Source: Bacteroidales bacterium (GTDB lineage: Bacteria > Bacteroidota > Bacteroidia > Bacteroidales > P3). Taken from it: a stretch of 64,000 nucleotides of DNA. Under the pieces are notes generated by a model. That model saw nothing but the letters and a program-made list of their open reading frames with translations. It searched no databases and was not told the DNA's origin. Below, in pieces: positions 17,122-24,561 of this stretch. The stretch's first letter is position 1. Each line of letters starts with the position of its first letter. The DNA is taken from positions 1 through 64,000 of the forward strand of contig JAGCYV010000045.1 in the NCBI GenBank assembly GCA_017960605.1. The letters run 5' to 3'. Made by a program: the position numbers and the translations under genes.

Positions 17122-19206
17122 TTATTTGTTGTTTTTGATTCCTTCGTTGAGCCAAGCCACAAATTTGTTCACATCGCGGTCGTACTTGTAGTTCTCACGG
17201 GTGAGCACCTTGCCGTCGGCGTTGATGATGACGTAATAGGGCTGGGCGTTCATATTATATTCAGTCTTCTGAAAGTTCAAATTCTTGCGTCCAAGGGTCT
17301 TTAATGTGCGACCTTTCTCGTCGATGACCCATTCGTCCTCGGGTAGCTCGATGGTATTCTCATCGGCGTAGAGCGAACACATGACGAATTCCTCGTTCAG
17401 GATGCGTTTCACCTCGGGGTCGGTCCACACATAATGCTCCATCTCACGACAGTTGGCGCAGGTCTTGCCGGTGAAGTCGATAAAGACAGGCTTGCCCTGC
17501 TGACGGGCGTAGGCTTTGGCCTCGTCGAGGTCGAAGAAAGCCTCGAAGCCCAGCGGCACATGCAGCTTGTCGGCATACTTGCGGTCGGCGGGCAGCTTGC
17601 CATACTGGATTGTCTGATTGCTTGATTGATTGATTGCTTGAGTATTTTCGGCCACAATCTTTTCGATGTTGAAACTCTGGCTCTCCATCGGAGGCAGGAA
17701 GCCGCTGATGCCCTTGAGCGGAGCACCCCACAGGCCGGGAATCATCCATACCACAAAGGCGAAGTCAGCGATGGCGATAAAGAGACGCAAGGTACTGATT
17801 TCCTTCACCTCGTCGTCGCCTTTGAAACGCAGCTTGCCGAGCAGGTAGAAGCCCAGCAAGCCGAAGATGACGATCCACAGGGCCAGATAGGTGTCGCGCG
17901 GCAGGAGTCCCCAGTTGCAGTAGAGGTCGGCCTGCTGGAGGAATTTGAGGCCGAAAGCCAGCTCGAGGAAAGCGAACGTCACCTTGACGGTGTTGAGCCA
18001 GCTGCCGCTCTTCATGTTCTTGAGTGCCTGCGGGAACATAGCCAGCAGGGTGAATGGGGCGGCAAAGCCGATACCGAAGCCCAACATGGTGACCAGCGAC
18101 ACCCAACGGTCGGTGCTCGAGGTGGTGAGGCCCACCAGAGCGGCGCCGAGGATGGGGCCGGTGCAGCTGAACGACACCAGCACGGTGGTCAGTGCGATGA
18201 AGAAAGGAGCCAGGAGACCACCCTTGTCGGCCTGCTGGTCGCTGCTGTTGATCCATTTCTCCGGCATCTTGATTTCAAACAAGCCGAAGAAACTCAACGC
18301 AAAGACCAGGAAGATAATGAAGAACAGCAGGTTGGGTATCCAGTGAGTGCCGATGAAGTAGAGCGCCTCGGGGCCGAAGATGAGGGCCAGGATGGCACCC
18401 AGGACGGCGAAGAGGAACACTATCGAGAATCCGAACATCCACGCCTGACGACGGTTCTTTCGCTTGTCGTCGCTGTTGTGCATGAAGAAGTTGACCGTCA
18501 TCGGTATCATCGGGAAGACACAGGGGGTGAACATGGTGAGGATACCGCCGCCGATGGCCAGCAGGAAGATCACCAACAGGTTCTGGCCTTTCTTCTCGGG
18601 CTCGGGAGCAGCTTCATTCTCGGTGGCGACGGCGACCGTATCGTCGGTCACAGCCTCTTCTGCAGCCTCCATCTCGGGCTCCGCAGCCGCTGCTTCAACC
18701 GCAGCAACGGCCTCCTCGACCTTGGCGCCCGGCACCTTGAAGCTGATGTCGTGGTCCTCGGGGGCGATGCAGCTGCCGTCGTTGCAAAGCTGGTAGCTGA
18801 CCACACCCTTGACGGTGAAGTCCTTCTCGCTGAGACGCTTGATTTTCTGTTTGAACACCACCGTACCGCTGAACGACTTGACCACACATTGGAAGATATC
18901 GTCCATCTCCTCGTGGGGCTTCGGTTCCTGCACCTTGCCGACACGCTGATAGTCGGGGCTGTCGTTGAAAGAGAACTCGATGGCCAGCGGCCCGTTGGGG
19001 TCGGTGTATTGCGAATAGAGGTGCCAGCCGGCATCCAGCTTGGCTGTCATCACCAACTCGGCCTCGGTGGCAGACGTCTCCTTGACGCTGTAGGTCCACT
19101 TCACCGGGTCGAGCTGCTGGGCCTTTAAGGTGAAAGGTGAGAGGTGAAAGACGAGCGGTATTGCCAACGCAACCACCACTCTCGATATAACAGACTTTAC
19201 TCTCAT
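17122..19206 (-). CDS. dsbD: Protein-disulfide reductase DsbD
   Basis: Carries electrons across the inner membrane to periplasmic thiol proteins. 694 aa: signal peptide, N-terminal DsbD-alpha domain (LCNDGSCIAP near residue 142), eight-helix membrane domain (about 200-490) with the redox cysteines in TMFTPCVFPMIP and SFSCTGPILG, and a C-terminal thioredoxin-like domain with KTCANCREME near 582. Odd: the linker at about residues 521-533 (QAINQSSNQTIQ) is encoded by an 8-nt repeat array, and the signal-peptide core FHLSPFTL by GGTGAAA repeats. It sits directly upstream of the cysteine protease, which may need reduced thiols. Confidence 0.94.
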   Translation of the reverse strand: MRVKSVISRVVVALAIPLVFHLSPFTLKAQQLDPVKWTYSVKETSATEAELVMTAKLDAGWHLYSQYTDPNGPLAIEFSFNDSPDYQRVGKVQEPKPHEEMDDIFQCVVKSFSGTVVFKQKIKRLSEKDFTVKGVVSYQLCNDGSCIAPEDHDISFKVPGAKVEEAVAAVEAAAAEPEMEAAEEAVTDDTVAVATENEAAPEPEKKGQNLLVIFLLAIGGGILTMFTPCVFPMIPMTVNFFMHNSDDKRKNRRQAWMFGFSIVFLFAVLGAILALIFGPEALYFIGTHWIPNLLFFIIFLVFALSFFGLFEIKMPEKWINSSDQQADKGGLLAPFFIALTTVLVSFSCTGPILGAALVGLTTSSTDRWVSLVTMLGFGIGFAAPFTLLAMFPQALKNMKSGSWLNTVKVTFAFLELAFGLKFLQQADLYCNWGLLPRDTYLALWIVIFGLLGFYLLGKLRFKGDDEVKEISTLRLFIAIADFAFVVWMIPGLWGAPLKGISGFLPPMESQSFNIEKIVAENTQAINQSSNQTIQYGKLPADRKYADKLHVPLGFEAFFDLDEAKAYARQQGKPVFIDFTGKTCANCREMEHYVWTDPEVKRILNEEFVMCSLYADENTIELPEDEWVIDEKGRTLKTLGRKNLNFQKTEYNMNAQPYYVIINADGKVLTRENYKYDRDVNKFVAWLNEGIKNNK
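17608..17643 (+). repeat. 8-nt repeat array inside dsbD
   Basis: TTGTCTGA, TTGCTTGA, two TTGA half-units, TTGCTTGA, then GTA. Same octamer family as at 28019, 62952 and 63094. It lies in the variable linker before the thioredoxin domain. Confidence 0.8.
19129..19149 (+). repeat. Three 7-nt repeats forming the DsbD signal-peptide core
   Basis: GGTGAAA, GGTGAGA and GGTGAAA; read on the minus strand they encode part of FHLSPFTL in the dsbD signal peptide. Confidence 0.75.
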
Positions 19207-19207
19207 A

Positions 19208-20515
19208 TTATTTGAGGTTGAATTTGATTTTCTTCTCCCCGCGAACCGTCAGCACCCCAACGTAGTACATACCCTTCGGCATGCGGTTGATCATGATTTT
19301 CTGGTTGTTCTTGTAGTTGTTCACCGTCTTGACCACCTTGTTGTTGCGGTCGGTGAAGGTCACGGTGGCCGAGGGGCTCTCGATGGTGATGGTGATGTAA
19401 CCCTCGTTCAGGTGGGGGTTGATACGCACCCTCTCGTCGCTGGCACCCTGCTGGGCAGGTTGAGATTGCCCCGACGGCTGGGTGGTAGGTTTCTGTGCCA
19501 CAGGCACCTCGCGTTCAGGCATCTTGAAGCCCGACAGACGGGCGAGGCCCTTGGTGTCGCTGCCAAACCAGCAGTCGCCGTTGCGGCCGATGGAAATCTT
19601 GTAGATATTGCCCGCTGGCAGAGGGCTGTTTTTCGTGGTGAAGACCTGCCAGCGATCGACTCCGTCGAACACCGCCGCACCTGCATTGGTGCCGATCCAC
19701 AGCATTCCCTCGTTGTCGATGGCGATGTCGTTCACCTGGTTGCCGGGCAGCGGGCTGTTGGCCGTATTCCAGATGTGCCACTCCTCGCCGTCGAAGTTGG
19801 CCAATCCGTTGAGGGTGCCGAACCACTTCACGTTGTTCTTGTCGATGGCGATGGCGGGCACGATGTCGTCCGGCAAGCCGGAATTCTGCACCGTGTAGCT
19901 CACCCAGCGGCGGTCGTTGAACACACTCACGCCGGCGTTGGTGGTAATCCATTTGCGGTTGGCGCGATCGACCGCCAGGTCGAGCACAAAGTCGCTCAGC
20001 AAGCCGCAGTCCTCCGGCGTGTAGCGCTCCCACGTATAGCCGTCGTAGCGCACCAGGCCGCCCAGCGTCACGCCAATCCAGAACACGCCGTCGTTGTCCT
20101 GCGTTATCTCCTTGATAAACTTCATCTTCAGGCGACGAGTCTCGGTGGCGTACTCGGTCCAATGGGTGCCGTCGAACTCGATGACGCCGTAGTCGTCGGT
20201 GCCGATCCACACCACGCCGCGCTTGTCAGTCATCAGGCAGTTCACCGACTGGTCCTTCAGCTTCTCGTTGAACATGGCGTAGTCGAGCCACGAGCCGCCG
20301 TTCAAGCGGCAGAGCCCCTGATAGGTACCCACCCAGGCGCCCTTGCTGTCGGCGGCAATGGCGGAGATATTGTTGCCTCCGATGTCGGAATTCTTCGTGT
20401 TATAGACGGTCCAGGTGCCGTTCTGCGCCGTCAAGGTGAAAGGTGAATGGTGAATGGTGAAAAGCATGGTCGCCATCAACACCTTTCCAAATATTTTTCT
20501 TGTCTTCATCATCAT
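19208..20515 (-). CDS. Exported two-component-regulator-propeller protein
   Basis: 435 aa. Signal peptide followed by at least six beta-propeller blades of the Reg_prop type (GAWVGTYQGLCRL, VVWIGTDDYGVIEFDG, VFWIGVTLGGLVRYDG, MLWIGTNAGAAVFDG), a Pro/Gln linker (about 335-355) and a C-terminal beta domain (about 365-435; NRMPKGMYYVGVLTVRGEKK) resembling a T9SS/secretion-type terminus. There is no kinase or HTH domain, so it is not a complete hybrid sensor; likely a periplasmic or surface propeller. The start has three consecutive ATG codons. The signal peptide (FTIHHSPFTL) is encoded by four GGTGAAW repeats. One base lies between it and dsbD. Confidence 0.8.
   Translation of the reverse strand: MMMKTRKIFGKVLMATMLFTIHHSPFTLTAQNGTWTVYNTKNSDIGGNNISAIAADSKGAWVGTYQGLCRLNGGSWLDYAMFNEKLKDQSVNCLMTDKRGVVWIGTDDYGVIEFDGTHWTEYATETRRLKMKFIKEITQDNDGVFWIGVTLGGLVRYDGYTWERYTPEDCGLLSDFVLDLAVDRANRKWITTNAGVSVFNDRRWVSYTVQNSGLPDDIVPAIAIDKNNVKWFGTLNGLANFDGEEWHIWNTANSPLPGNQVNDIAIDNEGMLWIGTNAGAAVFDGVDRWQVFTTKNSPLPAGNIYKISIGRNGDCWFGSDTKGLARLSGFKMPEREVPVAQKPTTQPSGQSQPAQQGASDERVRINPHLNEGYITITIESPSATVTFTDRNNKVVKTVNNYKNNQKIMINRMPKGMYYVGVLTVRGEKKIKFNLK
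20435..20462 (+). repeat. Four 7-nt repeats forming a signal-peptide core
   Basis: GGTGAAA, GGTGAAT, GGTGAAT, GGTGAAA; minus-strand translation gives the FTIHHSPFTL core of the propeller protein's signal peptide. Confidence 0.82.
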
Positions 20516-20550
20516 GTTTGTTTATCCGTTTTATGGGTGACTTCTCCCCC

Positions 20551-20578
20551 TCACCATTCACCTCCCACCTTTCACCTT
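20551..20578 (-). repeat. Four 7-nt repeats, intergenic copy
   Basis: TCACCAT, TCACCTC, CCACCTT, TCACCTT (minus-strand GGTGAAN type) between the propeller gene and the next upstream gene. Confidence 0.8.
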
Positions 20579-20580
20579 GT

Positions 20581-21861
20581 TCATGTCTTGTGTTTCTCTT
20601 TCTTTGCAGCGGGGAACAATATATTGTTCAGAATCAGCCTGTAGCCTGCTGAGTTGGGATAGAGCGAGAGATCTGTCGGCGGGTCGCCGATGAAGTGGCG
20701 GTAGTCCTCGGGGTCGTGGCCGCCGAGGAAGGTCCACGTGCCTTTGCCATAGTCGCCATGCAGATAGCGCACCTCGCCAAGCTCCTTGTTCTCAGCCAGT
20801 ATCACACAACTGCTCTTCACCAGTTCGCGGTGGAAGGCGGTGGTCTGTCCCATGAATCCGTGCACCACACGTGTGTGGTTCTGCGTCAGCATGGTGGGTA
20901 TCCAGTCCCATTTGGCCGAGAAGTCGAACAGCACGAAGAAGTCGGTCTTCTCGTTCACCCGCCGCTGACGTTCGCGGTCGTCGATATCGATGGTCGATAT
21001 CTCGTACTCAGCTGGATTGGTACTAATACGGAAGTCTTTGAAAGCAAAGCATTTGCTGTAATCCAGCATCTGCTGGGCGTTGGGCTGCATGGGGTCGCCG
21101 TCGAACATCTCGGCACAGATATCCACCCCCTCGGCCGCCAGCGCCACATCGTAGCTGTCGGGGGCCGAGCACATGGCGAACAGGAAGCCGCCGCCCATCA
21201 CAAAGTCCCTGATTTTCTTGGCCACAGCCAGTTTCAGGTGGCTCACCTTGCTGAATCCCAGCTTGCCGGCCGTCGCCTCCTGCAACCGCACGTCCTCGAT
21301 GTACCACTGCTGGCTGCGGTAGTTGGCCCAGAACTTGCCGTATTGACCCGTAAAGTCCTCATGATGAAGGTGCAGCCAGTCGTAGGTCGGTAGCACGCCG
21401 GCCATCACCTCCTCGTCATACACCACATCGTAGGGTATCTCGGCATAGGTGAGCACCAGCGTGACGGCATCGTCCCACGGCAACTTGTTCTTCGGCGAAT
21501 AGACGGCGATCTTGGGGGCTTTCTGCAGCTTCACGGCGTCCATGTTCACCCCCGGATCGGCGATATGGCTCAGGATGGCCGAACTCTGCCCGTCAGCAAT
21601 CACCTCGCAGGTCACACCCCGCAGACGACACTCTTTCTCAATGCCTTCCGCATATTTTGTCATGAAGGAGCCGCCTCGGTAGTTGAGCAGCCAGGTCACC
21701 TCGGCCTCACGCTGCAACGTCCAGTAAGCCACACCGTAAGCCTTCAGGTGGTTCTTCTGCACCTCGTCCATCGGAATCACGATATAACTCGCCTGCGCCT
21801 GCGCGTATAAAAAAAGAGACAGCAGCAGCAGGCCCACGCCCTTCAGACGTGAACTCACCAT
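20581..21861 (-). CDS. Conserved exported Bacteroidota protein (often labelled 'asparagine synthetase B')
   Basis: 426 aa with signal peptide MVSSRLKGVGLLLLSLFLYA ending near AQAS. The mature start YIVIPMDEVQKNHLKAYGVA is characteristic of a Bacteroidota family frequently called asparagine synthetase B, but no Ntn amidotransferase or ATP-pyrophosphatase motif is visible. The central part (VAVYSPKNKLPWDDAVTLVL; MGGGFLFAMCSAPD) looks like a class I glutamine amidotransferase/flavodoxin-like fold, and GKGTWTFLGGHDPEDY like its C-terminal loop. Function unknown. The ATG at 21861 was preferred over a TTG at 21888 that lies in a repeat array. Lies 46 nt downstream of tRNA-Leu on the same strand. 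Confidence 0.75.
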   Translation of the reverse strand: MVSSRLKGVGLLLLSLFLYAQAQASYIVIPMDEVQKNHLKAYGVAYWTLQREAEVTWLLNYRGGSFMTKYAEGIEKECRLRGVTCEVIADGQSSAILSHIADPGVNMDAVKLQKAPKIAVYSPKNKLPWDDAVTLVLTYAEIPYDVVYDEEVMAGVLPTYDWLHLHHEDFTGQYGKFWANYRSQQWYIEDVRLQEATAGKLGFSKVSHLKLAVAKKIRDFVMGGGFLFAMCSAPDSYDVALAAEGVDICAEMFDGDPMQPNAQQMLDYSKCFAFKDFRISTNPAEYEISTIDIDDRERQRRVNEKTDFFVLFDFSAKWDWIPTMLTQNHTRVVHGFMGQTTAFHRELVKSSCVILAENKELGEVRYLHGDYGKGTWTFLGGHDPEDYRHFIGDPPTDLSLYPNSAGYRLILNNILFPAAKKEKHKT

Positions 21862-21874
21862 ACCCGTGCCCCAA

Positions 21875-21902
21875 TTTTCAATTCTCAATTTTCAACTTTC
21901 AA
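21875..21902 (-). repeat. Four 7-nt repeats (minus-strand RTTGAAA type)
   Basis: TTTTCAA, TTCTCAA, TTTTCAA, CTTTCAA between tRNA-Leu and the following gene. Confidence 0.82.
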
Positions 21903-21907
21903 TTTAG

Positions 21908-21989
21908 TGCGGATAGGGGGGCTCGAACCCCCACTCCTCTCGGAACAAGATCCTAAGTCTTGCGCGGCTACCAATTACGCCATATCCGC
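21908..21989 (-). tRNA. tRNA-Leu (UAG)
   Basis: Class II tRNA: acceptor GCGGATA/TATCCGC, D arm with AATTGGTAG, anticodon loop CTTAGGA (anticodon TAG) on stem CAAGA/TCTTG, a long variable arm, and T arm GGGGG-TTCGAGC-CCCCC. CCA is not encoded. Confidence 0.93.
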
Positions 21990-22062
21990 ATCTTCTTTTC
22001 GCACACCTGACTATCAACCCCTTGCACGGCACCTCCCGAAATCGGATGTCGAAAAACGGATG

Positions 22063-22070
22063 CAAAAATA
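22063..22070 (-). promoter_or_regulatory. -7 promoter box of tRNA-Leu
   Basis: TATTTTTG on the minus strand, followed by GCA, 73 nt upstream of the tRNA. Confidence 0.6.
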
Positions 22071-22184
22071 CACTTTTTTTTTCAATCCGACAGCGCCCGC
22101 CCCTGTTTTTAAGATTATTTTCAATCTGCAAGTATTTCGAATTTGGGGATACTAAAAAAGAAAAAAACGAGTTATTCATCACAA

Positions 22185-22793
22185 ATGGCATCGACTATAA
22201 AGACCTACGGACCCGTTTTGTTCCTGCTGCTCCTGCTGGCAGCCGGACCGGCGGCGGCGCAACAGGAGCCTCCCAAGGGGCACTACACCTTTGCCACCGT
22301 GCTCGACGGCGACACCATTCCCCTCATCCGCATCCGCGAAGTGAACGTCTATGCTTCCGGCATGCTCCTCACCCAGAAGGAAATCAACAACAACAAGAAG
22401 CTGATACGCAACGTGCGTCTCATGCTCCCCTATGCCCAGGAGGGCCGCCGCCGTCTCGACGCCCTCGAGTATGAAATCGCCCTGCTTCCCAAGAAGCAGC
22501 GCCGCGAGGCCATCAAGCTGGCCGAGAAGCAGTTGCTGGCCGACTACAAGGACGAAATCTCCAACTACACCTTCTCCCAGGGCCTGGTGCTCATCAAGCT
22601 CATCGACCGCGAAACCAACCGCACCGCCTACAAGATTGTCGGCGAGTTGCGCGGCTCGCTGCGTGCCGGCCTCTACCAGACCCTCGCCAAGCTCTTCGGC
22701 TACAACCTCAAAGACGCCTTCGATCCCCAGCACGACGCCAAGGACGACCTCATCGACCGCATCTGCATCTCCATCGAACGCGGACAGATTTGA
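22185..22793 (+). CDS. DUF4294-type exported protein
   Basis: 202 aa. Signal peptide with core VLFLLLLLAAGPAAA, then a helical Bacteroidota-specific domain: DGDTIPLIRIREVNVYAS, followed by RLMLPYAQEGRRRLDALEYE and LIKLIDRETNRTAYKIVGEL, typical of DUF4294. Biochemical role unknown; periplasmic or secreted. The start at 22185 (MASTIKTYG) was chosen because the signal peptide begins there; an earlier in-frame ATG would add a Lys-rich leader. Followed by the NlpC/P60 gene 5 nt later. Confidence 0.75.
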   Translation: MASTIKTYGPVLFLLLLLAAGPAAAQQEPPKGHYTFATVLDGDTIPLIRIREVNVYASGMLLTQKEINNNKKLIRNVRLMLPYAQEGRRRLDALEYEIALLPKKQRREAIKLAEKQLLADYKDEISNYTFSQGLVLIKLIDRETNRTAYKIVGELRGSLRAGLYQTLAKLFGYNLKDAFDPQHDAKDDLIDRICISIERGQI

Positions 22794-22798
22794 CCACC

Positions 22799-23368
22799 AT
22801 GAAAGGATACTGCCACCTCAAAACCGCCCCCCTGCGGGCCGACGCCTCCGACCGCAGCGAGATGGTGAACCAGCTGCTGCTGGGCGACACCATGGAAATC
22901 ATTGAACAACAGGAGAAATGGTCCCTCGTCACCTGCGACTATGACGGCTACCGCGGATGGGTTGATAACAAGCAGTACATCCCCTTCGCCTCTGCGGCCG
23001 ACCTCGCCGAACGCCTCTTCCTCGACACCCCCTACCTCTGGGGCGGCCGCTCGACCGGCGGCATCGACTGCTCGGGTCTTACCCAGGTGTGTTTCAAGGC
23101 TTTGGGCATCTGGCTTCCACGCGACGCTTCGCAGCAGGTCACCTGTGGCGACGAGGTGTGTTTGTGCGACGTGCAACGCGACGACCTCGCCTTCTTCCAT
23201 AACCCGGAGGGGCGCATCGTGCATGTGGGCATCTGTCTCGGTGACGGGCACATCATCCACTCGTCGGGGTGCGTGCGCATCGATGTACTTGATTCCAAGG
23301 GTATTTACAACGAAAAAGCGCACGCCTACTCGCATGCGCTCCATTCCATCCGTCGGGTGAAAGCCTGA
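22799..23368 (+). CDS. SH3-NlpC/P60 peptidoglycan hydrolase
   Basis: 189 aa gamma-D-glutamyl-diaminopimelate endopeptidase type enzyme. Bacterial SH3 domain (about 1-65; KTAPLRADASDRSEMVNQLL) then NlpC/P60 domain with catalytic Cys in GGIDCSGLTQ, His in GRIVHVGI and the polar third residue in GHIIHSSG. No signal peptide is seen, as in some cytosolic or non-classical NlpC enzymes that recycle muropeptides (Bacteroides YkfC-like). ATG at 22799 directly follows the DUF4294 gene. Confidence 0.9.
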   Translation: MKGYCHLKTAPLRADASDRSEMVNQLLLGDTMEIIEQQEKWSLVTCDYDGYRGWVDNKQYIPFASAADLAERLFLDTPYLWGGRSTGGIDCSGLTQVCFKALGIWLPRDASQQVTCGDEVCLCDVQRDDLAFFHNPEGRIVHVGICLGDGHIIHSSGCVRIDVLDSKGIYNEKAHAYSHALHSIRRVKA

Positions 23369-23372
23369 CTCC

Positions 23373-23978
23373 TCAACCTTCCAACATCATCGACAGCATC
23401 CGCTTGTGCGACAGCGGAGCAGGGCAGGTACCGTCACGATACTCGTAGAGACATATATCATCGGTGGTAATCAGGTTCTTGCGTCGGCTGAGCTGCTCAT
23501 CGTTGGCAAAACGCCGTCCCTCTTCCACCAGGCCGTGCAACGAGTCAACACCCTCCTTGCCATCAATCAACACCACATACTTAAGACTCTCCATCTGAGG
23601 CATGATGCGGCGGAAGTGGCGATAGACCTCCCCGTTCTCGAGCACCAGCACCCTCACGCCCTTCAAGAGCGAGAGGTACTGCTCGGCCGTCAGGTTGGGC
23701 GACAGCTGTATCGGCGTGGCCCCCATCTGCATGATTCCAAGGTTGATACACACACATTCCGGGCGGGTGGAGCTGACCACACCCACCCCTTCGCCCCGCT
23801 GCACGTTGCGGTGCAGCAGTGCGTAGCTGATCCAAGTGCTGCGACGGCGGTAGTCGGCGCGGCGCACATCCCGGCGGCGCACATCCGCGTCGCGGGTCAG
23901 ATAATGAATATAACGCAGGGTCAGCTCCTGGCTGTCCAGCAGGTCGAACACACGTGTAGGGGTTTCGTCGTATCTCAT
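23373..23978 (-). CDS. Truncated AMP-binding (acyl-CoA synthetase-like) protein
   Basis: 201 aa resembling only the N-terminal part of acyl-CoA synthetases: WISYALLHRNVQRGEGVGVV and CINLGIMQMGATPIQLSPNL, then VLVLENGEVYRHFRRIMPQM and LKYVVLIDG. Where the ATP-binding P-loop (YTSGTTGxPKG) is expected it reads LYEYRDGTCPAPLSHKRM, and the protein stops 8 residues later; full enzymes are about 500-650 aa. Start at 23978 follows a promoter. Either a degraded synthetase gene or a small derived protein that has lost catalysis. Confidence 0.65.
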   Translation of the reverse strand: MRYDETPTRVFDLLDSQELTLRYIHYLTRDADVRRRDVRRADYRRRSTWISYALLHRNVQRGEGVGVVSSTRPECVCINLGIMQMGATPIQLSPNLTAEQYLSLLKGVRVLVLENGEVYRHFRRIMPQMESLKYVVLIDGKEGVDSLHGLVEEGRRFANDEQLSRRKNLITTDDICLYEYRDGTCPAPLSHKRMLSMMLEG

Positions 23979-24008
23979 CGTAAATGGTTTTTTGTCGATT
24001 TCGGAGTG

Positions 24009-24016
24009 CAAAATTA
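24009..24016 (-). promoter_or_regulatory. -7 promoter box of the truncated AMP-binding gene
   Basis: TAATTTTG on the minus strand followed by GCACTCC, 30 nt before the ATG. Confidence 0.65.
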
Positions 24017-24231
24017 CCACCTTTTTTCGTCCCGAGAAGAAAAATGGTTTGCAGAATTCGTCACTGGGACGCAAATGGCCGTTTTGGTGCCGAAAGTCAT
24101 TATTTAGGGACGGAATTGCCACCAAAAATCATTTAACCCACCCTAAAAAAAGACCATCATTCCACCATATTTCCATCCCAAGAAAGGCCCAAGAAGACAT
24201 ATTTGCACCCACTCACCAGCATCTTCGTAAC

Positions 24232-24450
24232 CGTCTGATACCAAGCCTTGAATCCGTTATGACCTAGTATTGACCTAGTATTGACCTAGTAATGACTATA
24301 TAGAAAGTACTAGGTCATTGCCCAGTCACACCTTCATCATGCCCAAGGTTTTCTTTCATCATACTTGAACCATACTTTAGTCATACTTGAATCATACTTT
24401 AGGCAAACGGGAGGGAATGGAGAAAGGTTGATAGGTTGATAAGGTGAAAG
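24232..24450 (+). repeat. About 220-bp composite intergenic repeat (copy 1)
   Basis: Contains three GACCTAGTATT-type 11-nt units (24261-24293), an inverted TACTAGGTCA (24308-24317) that can pair with the last unit, a conserved spacer (CACACCTTCATCATGCCCAA), four CATACTTGAAC-type 11-nt units (24360-24403) and GGTTGATAGGTTGATAAG. A closely similar block lies inverted at 60568-60788. The rest of gene-free 23979-24561 shows 3 heptads (24453-24473) and the lysS promoter. Confidence 0.85.
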
Positions 24451-24506
24451 GAATTGAAAATTGAAAGGTGAACGGAGGAAGGTTAAGCTACCATGAGGGG
24501 AATAAA

Positions 24507-24538
24507 TTTGCACGGACGAAAAAAAGTGCGTATCTTTG
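24507..24538 (+). promoter_or_regulatory. Promoter of lysS
   Basis: TTTG (24507-24510), 20 nt, TATCTTTG (24531-24538), 23 nt before the ATG. The 51 bp at 24494-24544 match the miaB promoter region at 49 of 51 positions. Confidence 0.85.
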
Positions 24539-24561
24539 CACTTTAAAATTTATATTGCAAA

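Noticed and set aside
17626..19128. 500-codon plus-strand frame opposite dsbD
   Set aside because: Antisense shadow of dsbD; Gln/Glu/His-rich with no domain.
19208..20515. Hybrid two-component sensor
   Set aside because: Only the propeller part is present; no Y_Y_Y, histidine kinase, receiver or HTH domain.
20581..21861. Asparagine synthetase B
   Set aside because: Despite the common label for relatives, there is no N-terminal Cys amidotransferase and no ATP-pyrophosphatase motif, and the protein has a signal peptide.
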